Assembly (NCBI GenBank): GCA_039519185.1 | Contig: CM076847.1 | Span: 82,249,100-82,313,099 of the forward strand | Direction of reading: 5' to 3' | Length of the DNA: 64,000 bases | Source: Astragalus membranaceus | Lineage: Eukaryota; Streptophyta; Magnoliopsida; Fabales; Fabaceae | Shown: piece after piece, positions 48,101 to 57,100 of the stretch | How positions within the stretch are numbered: the stretch's first letter is position 1 | Layout of the letters: every line of letters begins with the position of its first letter | The notes under the pieces: generated by a model | What the model saw: the letters and a program-made list of their open reading frames with translations, nothing else | What the model was told of the DNA's origin: nothing | Databases searched by the model: none | Translations under genes and position numbers: made by a program

Positions 48101-51100
48101 TTGGATTGTGACTTTGACGTTTAGTCACTTTTATTGACTTTGACCGTCAATCTTACCTTTGTCTTTTTCATCATCAAAACACATCCTGCAATATCAGGTT
48201 ACCTGCAACACAAGGTATCCACATTCTCCCCCTTTTTGATGATGACAAAACATTAACTCATCTCAAGGTGGGAGGTTAGTTTAAACAGATAATGTATATG
48301 ATACTCCCCCTATCATGATGCTCCCCCTGTTTTATCGACTGTTATGCAAGTAAATGCAAATGCATGCTGAATATTAAAACTTTATTAAAAGCTCTATTCT
48401 TCTCCCCCTTTTTGTCATGATCAAAGAGGGCAACATGTAATAAAATGCGAATCTAACAGCACAGTCATTTAATTTAGAAATAATTTAATCATTGCATTAA
48501 AATAATTTGGTAACCAACAAAAGAGCTAATAGTCATAGGTTTATATAAAAAAAAAAGAAGGAATATGCCAACAGGGCACAAAGCATAAAAATAAAGTGCT
48601 GACTCATAATTTCATCTAAAGATCTTGCATCCAATGCGAGAAGGAACTGTTTCGAGCCTCAAATTCTGTTAGTCGATTGTTTAAGGCAGTAATCTCGCGA
48701 CTGTGGGTCTCTCTGGAAAGGATGATTTCCTTTTTTAATTCTTCCACCCTTTCGTGCTGTTCTTCTTGAAAGATGTTGAGTGCATGCAAGAAATGATTGA
48801 GAGCTGTGGATGGGGCTGCAGCAGCAGCAGTTTGGTTTGGTTCTGTTTGACCATCCTCATGTATGGTGGAGTTTGTGTTTGGACCAGGTGGCCTGTTTGG
48901 ATCATATTCTTGGGATGATGCTATGCCTATGGAGGAGTGATGCCATGTGTCTCCAGATTGGATGAATTGCATCTGGTTTAAGGTGGAGGTGTTTATCATG
49001 TGATAGGCTGCTTTCCCTTTTATGATTTTCTCCCCTAAGAATGGAATGTTGAAGTGCTGGAGGAGTTTTGTAATGAGGACACAGTATGGAAGAGGTTTGT
49101 CGCTTGTCTTTGTGTGACGAGTCATGTGGCTTACGATCAGATGTGCCCAGTTTATGTTCTTCCGGTGTTTGATTCCCCAAAGTAAAATAACTTCATCATA
49201 GGTTACCTGAGCAATGTTTGAGGTTTTCGGAAGGATTGTTCGGGCTATGGTGTAGTGGAGAAGCCGATTTTGGGTTGTGAGTGATTTTGCTAGAATAGGC
49301 TTTTTACCAACTTCGGCCAGAGCATGACAGATAGATATGCAAGTATCTCCTAGGTCGAATTCGGGCCAAGATTCCGGAGGGTTCATATGGATCAATTTCT
49401 CACCATCACAAGGTAAGTTGGTGAGATTACTGAACTGAGCTAGGGTGAGGTGGATTTTGGTTCCTTTTAGTTCAGCTGATAGTGTTTCAGTTGTATCGTT
49501 GTAGCTAAGAGTGGCGTAGAAGGCTCTAACCATGTCAGGAGCGACTGGGCCTGTTTCAGTTGCAAAGTCTAGCAGTTTATGGAACTCTAACCAGTCAATG
49601 AATTCAAATCCCTTTTGACTTTGAAACCAGGGTAAGTCTAGAGCATAAGTGGTTCCTAATCCTCTAAGAGAGAAGTTTTTGCAGTAGAGGTCAGCTTGTT
49701 CAGAACTGGTGAAATATCTGGAGTGGAAGGAGCTTTCACCATCATGTACTCTTTTCCTTTTGACACAGAGGTTCTTGGTTCTTGGAGGCATTGAATTATG
49801 CTCAAAGGAGGGTTTCTTTTTAGGTGAGTACACTATGAAAATAGTGAGATGGGTCGCTACAAAATACATTGACTAAGATATAGGGATAGACGCCCAAGAA
49901 GATAGGAAAGGATGTGGTGAGATGTTGTAGGGATTTTGCGCCTTTCTTGTTGGAGAGGATAAGAAATTATCGCTAGTTTTCCTAAGTTTTAGGAAAGGAT
50001 TGATTTGTTTGGAGATTTTGCAAAGATCATAATCGATTGAAAGATTTTTAGTGAAAGATTCTATATAATTGATTTTGAGCTAAAAAATTGGCTTTTGGAA
50101 GTGACTTGGAAATCGATTCATATCATGAAAAATGCCCAAAAATAGACCTCTATGAAACTTATAAAAATAGAGTAGGTTGTTTCTTTTGCAATGGTTTTAA
50201 AAATACTTTTGACTGGCCGTTAAAAAGACACGATTAACTTTTAATCATGTATGCACATATTAGAGTCATGGGTTCTAGGATGATGGTTCCCTTTAATTTT
50301 TACATGAAATAAAATATGGAAATGAAATTTCGCACTTGTATAGACCAATTTCATGTTTAGAGATTGAATTTAATAGTTCTATAAGAAATGGACTAACCTT
50401 TCCTGAGGATTCTTTCCTCAGTTTTGTTTTTGATGTAAGTCACATGACTGCTTAACCTGGGGTGGAGTGTTTAAGGATCTGTTTCTTCCCAGTCATGAGC
50501 TTTTGTGATCCTGCTTTCAAGGCACCAATCTGTCCCCCATACCTTGAAGCATACCTGCAAAGATTTAAGCAAGGGTTCTAGGTACCCAAATTTCCTTGGG
50601 TCCTTGTGGGTTAGTTCTTAGTATGGTCCCTTTGGGAACCCATACTTTCTTCACATTTTGTTTTCCTCTTGTCCTGCAAACAGAAACTGTATGTCCATTT
50701 TTACCACAATAACTACAACTGATGCATGGTCTTGATCTATAATGCATATGCCTTTTAGTGTAGTTGTTTCTAGGATGTGTAGGATGTGCCTGTTGTAAGC
50801 TGGATAGTTTTCCTACTGTCCATTCTAGTTCATGGACTTTCTTTTCAAACTCAGTACATTTGTCACAGACATAATTTGCTTTAAGGTAACCTAGACTGTA
50901 GTTTTCCTTTCTAAGTTCTAACCTTTCTTTAGTTAATGCAATTACTTCATTTTGAAGATGATTGATAACTTTCTTTGCTTTATCTAATGCCTTAGCTAAT
51001 TTCATAGAATCATCATGCAGTTCAGTGAAAGCTTCATATAAATCATCATATGCATTTTGTAAAGAGTCAGGGTTAGAAATTACCTCGTTTTCATTTTCGT

Positions 51101-54100
51101 CTTCATGATCAGCCATTAATACAACTTGAGCTTCTTCATCTTCTGATTCATCTGATGAATCCATGCAGTTGTCTTCCCATGCGATGTAGGCTTTTCTTCC
51201 TTTGTTATTTTTGAATGCCTTCTTTTCAGATTTGGAGTCCTTTTTCTGTAGATTAGGACATTCCATTTTCATGTGCCCGGGTTTCCCGCATTCATAACAA
51301 GTAGGAGGACCGGATGTACTTTCTTTGCTGGAGAACCTTTTTGATTTGAAGTTCTTCTTTGGATAGTTGTTGCTTTTCATGAACCTTTTGAACTTTCGAA
51401 CCATAAGAGCCATATTCTCTTCACTTTCATCAATTTCATCATCTGAGTTGTCACTATCATCAAATTGACTAGAACAAGATGCTTTTAGAGCCAAGCTTTT
51501 CTTTTTCTTATCTGTATTTTCGTACTCAGCTAGACGAGTGAGTTCTAGTTCATGCTCTTGAAGTTTACCGAACAGAGTAGCCAGAGTCATGGTAGCTAAA
51601 TTTCTTGATTCAGCTATAGCAGTAACCTTAGGTTGCCATTCTCTATTCAGACATCTCAGAACTTTGTTGATTAGATCCTCTGCAGGAAATGACTTACCCA
51701 ACAAGCTTAACTGATTCACAATGTGAGTGAACCTTTTCTGCATTTCTGGTATTGTTTCACCTGTATTCATTCTAAATAATTCGTACTCTCTGATAAGAGT
51801 ATTTGTTCTTGCCCTTTTCACTTCATTTGTACCCTCATGAGTAACTTGGAGATTATCCCACATTTCTTGGGCAGATTTACAGTTTGAAACTCGAAAAAAT
51901 TCATCAGGACTTAAAGCAGAAGTAATAATATTTTTGGCACGTAAATTATGTTGCACTTTTCTTTTCTCATCATCAGACCATTCATTTCTACTTTTAATAG
52001 TAAGAATACCATCTACTAAGTGTGTGGGGACATAGGGTCCTTTTTCCACAGCATCCCAAACATCTAAGTCTACCCCTTCAATAAAGATTCTCATTCTTTC
52101 TTTCCAATATGCGTAATCTTTCCCGTTGAATCCCGGAGGACGGGTAAGAGAAGCACCCTCTTGCGTAGACCAACCTGAAGCCATTTCTCTTGAAGCTGCT
52201 AGGCCCTTTATACAAGAGTCTAGCTTTGATACCACTTGTTACCAAGTGGCTTCAGTCTCAAGAGGGGGGGTGAATTGAGATTTAAAACTTTTCAGATCTT
52301 TCGAAAACGTTTTTCCCCTTTTCAATGACTTAGATCAATTTTCGCGCAGGTTAAGTGGAAGCGAAGGAATTAGAATATAAAGCAGTAAAGTAGAATAACA
52401 GTAAAGCAGGAAAGCAGTAAAGCACACAGAGATTTATCCTGGTTCGGTCACCTCCTAGTGACCTACGTCCAGTCCTCACACCCTTGTGAGATTTTTCCAC
52501 TAACACAACAAGGCTTACAGGTGCCTTGGAAAACCTTTACAGACTCAGGCACTCTCCTCCTAGGATACCCCACCTATAGAGAGCCCTCAGATCTAATATA
52601 ACAATAACAAGAGATACCCCACCCCTGTTACAATCAACTGCCCTAGAAAGATACCCCACTTCCTAGTACATGCAGCTACCCTAGAGAGATACCCCACTCC
52701 CTAGAACAAAACACAACAATTAAATAACAAACAATTGTAAATGCAGAAATACCTCTAGTGTAGGCAGATATTACAACTTGAAGAATACAACCCCAACTAA
52801 CTCTTAGCAACAGATCAGCTCAGACAGACCGACGGTACTTGACGAGCAAAAGAATAAGCGTGAAGAGTTTTCTCAAAAGTTTTCTGTTTCATACAAGTGG
52901 GTTGAGTTGTGTGTTGTGTAAAATGAATCGTGAAGCACTGCCTATTTATAGGCTATGAGGAATTCATTTTTACGTTGAAAATAGTGTAGGAATCGATTCT
53001 TTGTTAAAATGTATTTGATCTAGGAATCGATTTATTTAGCTGAGGAATCGATTTATCTTTGTTTGGAAAATATGGGAAATCGATTCTTGAGTGCCATGGA
53101 AAGCTAGAAATCGATTCTATACTTAGTGAAAATATGTAGGAATCGATTTTCAGCTTGCCTGAGACAAGTGGGAATCGATTCTTAGTTTGTGTGCAAAAGG
53201 TTGGGAATCGATTCTTCCCTTAAAAAATATTTGGCTCAGAAATCGATTTATGGACTGAAAGTACATGACCTGAAAATCGATTTATAGCTTTTCTATTTTA
53301 CCTGAAAATCGATTTTGATATTTGTTTATGCATGAGGAAATCGATTTTGTTATTTTAAAGGTGATAGAAATGTTTACGTAAATATGCATGCAACTTTAAA
53401 AAACTTTGTGAGTGTGTGAGACTTTGATATACGAGCTGACCTTTGAAAGAGCTTACACTTTTTCCTAAGACACACCCAAACCCTAATGACTACCCTTAAA
53501 CTTGAATCTTCAGTTCTTGGCTTGCTTGTCTTGGATTGTGACTTTGACGTTTAGTCACTTTTATTGACTTTGACCGTCAATCTTACCTTTGTCTTTTTCA
53601 TCATCAAAACACATCCTGCAATATCAGGTTACCTGCAACACAAGGTATCCACACCATTTAGTGAGGCTGAAGGTAATCTGTTGATTAGGTGAACAGCAGT
53701 GGCAAAGGCATGGTCCCAAAAGTGGAGAGGTAAGCTGGCTTGGAAGAGGAGAGTTAGGCCAAGTTCCACAATGTGCCTATGTTTCCTTTCCACTACACCA
53801 TTTTGGTGGTGAGTGTGGGGACATATAACACGATGGAGAATACCTAACTCAGCTAGGTATTTGGAGAATGGCCTATACTCCCCTCCCCAGTCAGTTTGAA
53901 GGGACTTCAACTTGCTGTTGAGTTGAAGTTCTGCCATAGACTTGAATTCTTTAAAAATTTGAAGTGTTTCAGATTTGGATTTTAGTAGGTAAAACCAAGT
54001 GAACTTGGAGTAAGCATCAACAAAAGTGAGATAATAATAAAATCCAGTGGAGGAGGCCATAGGGGCTGGTCCCCATAGGTCACTGAAAACAAGCTGAAGA

Positions 54101-57100
54101 GGTGCATTATAGACAGTAGAAGAGGGAGAAGATGGCAGTCTATGAGATTTTCCTACAGCACAGGCATTGCAAAATGAAGTAGGATCTTTATTAGGTAATG
54201 ACAAATTACACAAGTGAGATACAATTTTCAGGGCATTATGGTTAGGATGCCCTAATCTTTGATGCCAAATGTGTAAATTGTGCTGGGAATGGGGAACAGT
54301 ATTAGTGATATTGTTTACAGTGGGAATTGTATTAGTTACAGCAGAAATAGAGTGAGTTACAGATGGATTTACAGTGGAAACAGCAGACACTGAAGACTTG
54401 GAAGCAGGAGAGCTGACTGGAGTTGTGTGTGGCAGCAAGTCTTTGAACTCATAGAGTCCATCAGGGCCAGCATGACCATGGAGCAGTACTTCACGAGTAT
54501 CCGGAGATTTGACAAAGCAGTCATTTAGATGAAATTCAACAAACACAGGATTGTCTCTAAGAAATTTATGAATGCTAATCAAGTTTTTGGTAATTGCAGG
54601 AACATAAAGCAGATTGTGTAAATGCAACTTAACATTTGGATTAAATGGAGAAGTGAAAGACGTAGAGCCAGAGGAGTGGACTTGCAAACCTTGTCCACTG
54701 CCTACAAACACTTGGCTAGGTGTCTCATGAGTGACTTGGGGAACCTGAATGTTCTGAGGATTGTTAGTGACGTGCATAGAGGCAGCAGTGTCACCAAATA
54801 AGTTAGGTTCTGCTACTTGAGGTGCTGTCATGACTAAGGCAGTGGCTGGTGCAGGTGCTGGTTGAGGTAAGGGAACTGCAAAGGCTTGTGTTGGCCATTG
54901 TGTGGCTTGTTGTTGTGGTCTGACATAGGTGTAAGGGTTGTAAGGTTGTTGAACAGGCTGTGGTGGAGCATTTGGGTTGTAGTACTGGCTAAACCGATGA
55001 TAGCATTGGAAGGCAGAGTGTCCAATTTTGTTGCAGACCTGACATTGTGTTTGAGAGCGCCCTCCACGGCCACGGCCTCGGCCACGACCACGGCCACGGC
55101 CTCGGCCACGACCACGGCCACGATAGCCATAGCCTTCAGTGTTGTGAGTTTGGGGCTCAGAGGCATTAGGCACTTGAGAAGTTGTGTTTGTAGGAGTTTG
55201 AGAGTACTCACCAGTAGGTTGTTGAGAGGAATGGACCTGCGTGACCAAGACAGAGGCATCATCAATCTTTGTTTGCTTGCGGTAGCGAGTTAGACGCATC
55301 TCTTGAGCAAGAAGGAGCAACTCAGCTTCTTCAACAGTGACTTCATCATCAGACCGACTCTCAATAATGGAAATGATCTGATCATACTCCTGAGGAAGAC
55401 CATCAAGAATTGCGTCAAGATGATCTTTGGAAGAAACAGGGCTTCCAACAGCAGTGAGAGCGTCGACGAGAGATTTGATCTTCGCAAGGTATTCTTTCAC
55501 TGAGTTGTTCTCCAATTGTGTCAAACGCAGTTCATTTCTCAGTTGGCGTACCTTTGTTCGACCTAGCTTCTGGAAATATGCGTAGATCTTATCCCAAAGC
55601 TCGAACGAGTGAGTACAGCCAACGACGCGGGCTTGGATCGCCGTCGAGAGCGTCGTTTGTAGCCAGGAAAGAAGCATCTTGTCCTGTGCCTCCCAAGATT
55701 GAAATTCTGGATTCTCATTGTTGGTTGCAAAATCATCAGTGGTGAGAAAGCGAGGAGGAATCGTCGGCGACACTACGAAGTGGTGAAGACGATGCGCCTT
55801 GATAACAGGCTCCACCTGTTGACGCCAAAGCACGAAGTTCTCATCGTGCAATTTCTCAGTGATCTTATGTCGAAACTCCTTGATTTCTGAGGTAGCGGAG
55901 CGTTCAGTGCTCGCGGAGGATCGCGGCATCGTTCTTGAACTAGTCGGGCCAGCATCGCCATGTGGAGGCGGTGGCGAATCTCCGTCATTGACTGACGCCA
56001 TTGGAAGCGAAGCGAAAAAAGGAGAAAGAAAGACGGTTACGATGCGGTTATGAAACAGTTGGGATCGTTTCAGCTCTTGATACCATGTTAGAGTGTTTGA
56101 ATGTGAGAGAGAGAGAGAGCAGAAGCATTGCTGATAAAATTGGATTGTATTCATTGATTGGATCGCACAAGCATGTGACCTAATATAGTAGGGAAAGGGG
56201 AAACCTGCAGGAACAGGTGATACAGATGGGAAACCCGCTATAGCAGGTAACCGAATTAATATACACCCTAACAGTAAGCTAACTTGAACTACTACGCTAA
56301 CAATGTTTGAATGTATAATAGGAAAAACATAATTTATGTTTTATTGGGATTGTGAAAAGTCAAGTAATATGAGACAATTTTTTTTAGCTAGAAAGTCAAG
56401 TAATATGGGACGGAGGGAGTATCATTAATTCATCGATGGAGCATTCTAGAATTCAGAACTCAAAAGAAAGAAGGCGCAACAGTGAAACAAAGCATGTGTT
56501 CTGTTCTCTTCATCTTCATCTCTTCTCAAAGCATCATCTCTCTCCCTCACTCAAATCCCACTCCCACACAAACACAAAATTCAAAGAAGAATCAAGAATA
56601 AGTTCAGATTTCATTCGATACATGTTGTTGACGTGGCTATGCTATGGTTGCTGGAGAAGTGGAGATCGAGACTCAGAGAGCTGGTGGTGGTGGCGTGAGG
56701 CGTGCTGCTGCTAATTTGAAGCTGCGGCTGATTTGGAGCAAAGAGATTCAGAGATAGAGAGAGTATGAGAGGGAGGGGAAGGGCTAGGATTGAGTTGTTT
56801 TGTATCTCAAAATTATAATCTGAAAGTGAAAAGGTGTGTTCCTTTTTGATTTTATTGTAAAAAGCGATTCTTTTCTACTTTTTTTGTTGAACGGCGTTTT
56901 GCCGCGGTCGTAGCGGCGTTTTGTCGCGGCTGTTGCGGCCGTAGCGGCATTTCTTCTCGTTTTTTACCGTGATTTTTAATCACCCCGTTGTAGCGGCGTG
57001 TAACGGAAACGGCAGCCACCGTGACCGTTTTGTCACGTCCGTTTTTGCTGTCTCGTCCCATTTTTTGGAACCCTGATCCTAAACTAGATTGTCCTATGTA

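Larger units (their letters stand above)
46807..53653 (-). mobile_element. SIRE/Maximus-like non-autonomous LTR element (gag plus extra ORF, no pol)
   Basis: LTRs of exactly 1417 bp each (46807-48223, 52237-53653) differ at five sites by eye. The target duplication CCATT is perfect (46802-46806, 53654-53658). The minus-strand primer site AGTGGTATCAAAGCTAG lies just inside the 5' LTR (52220-52236), and a polypurine tract (AAAAAGGGGGAGAA on the minus strand) lies at 48224-48237. The 4.0-kb interior encodes an intact gag (50565-52184) and a second ORF (48616-49791/49869). No protease, integrase, reverse transcriptase or RNase H can be found in any frame. Mobilisation would need enzymes from a full SIRE/Maximus relative. 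It is inserted in the integrase of copia 3. Confidence 0.93.
44428..56302 (-). mobile_element. copia 3: Ty1-copia element in ADK1 intron 1
   Basis: LTRs 44428-44636 and 56086-56302 are flanked by a perfect duplication ATGTT (44423-44427 and 56303-56307). The minus-strand primer site TGGTATCAAGAGCTG lies at about 56071-56085. The polypurine tract is the G-rich complement of 44637-44665, including a run of 12 C. Gag, protease, integrase, reverse transcriptase and RNase H are in copia order, split by the SIRE-like element at 46807-53653. LTR divergence is about 8 substitutions plus an 8-bp GA-repeat indel. Frameshifts disable pol. Confidence 0.92.
42598..57073. mobile_element. Mutator-like (MULE-type) element in ADK1 intron 1, hosting copia 3
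   Basis: An 11-bp direct repeat tgatcctaaac flanks it (42587-42597 and 57074-57084). The ends are aaggttctaaatagcggttg and, reversed, gggttccaaaaaatgggac. Long subterminal regions on both sides are unusually rich in gcggc(c/t)gttgcgg and cacgg/ccgtg motifs in inverted orientation. The TSD length and the long GC-rich inverted ends fit MULEs. Without copia 3 it is about 2.6 kb and encodes no transposase I can see. The ends are too diverged to give a perfect inverted repeat. Confidence 0.6.

Noticed and set aside
48616..49869. Retroviral-type envelope gene
   Set aside because: The position fits, but no signal peptide, membrane anchor or cleavage site is visible. The sequence fits a plant transposon-protein domain better.
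53629..56154. Full 841-codon frame as one host gene
   Set aside because: It starts in the copia 3 LTR/primer region and ends in the SIRE-like LTR. The content is copia gag, protease and integrase.
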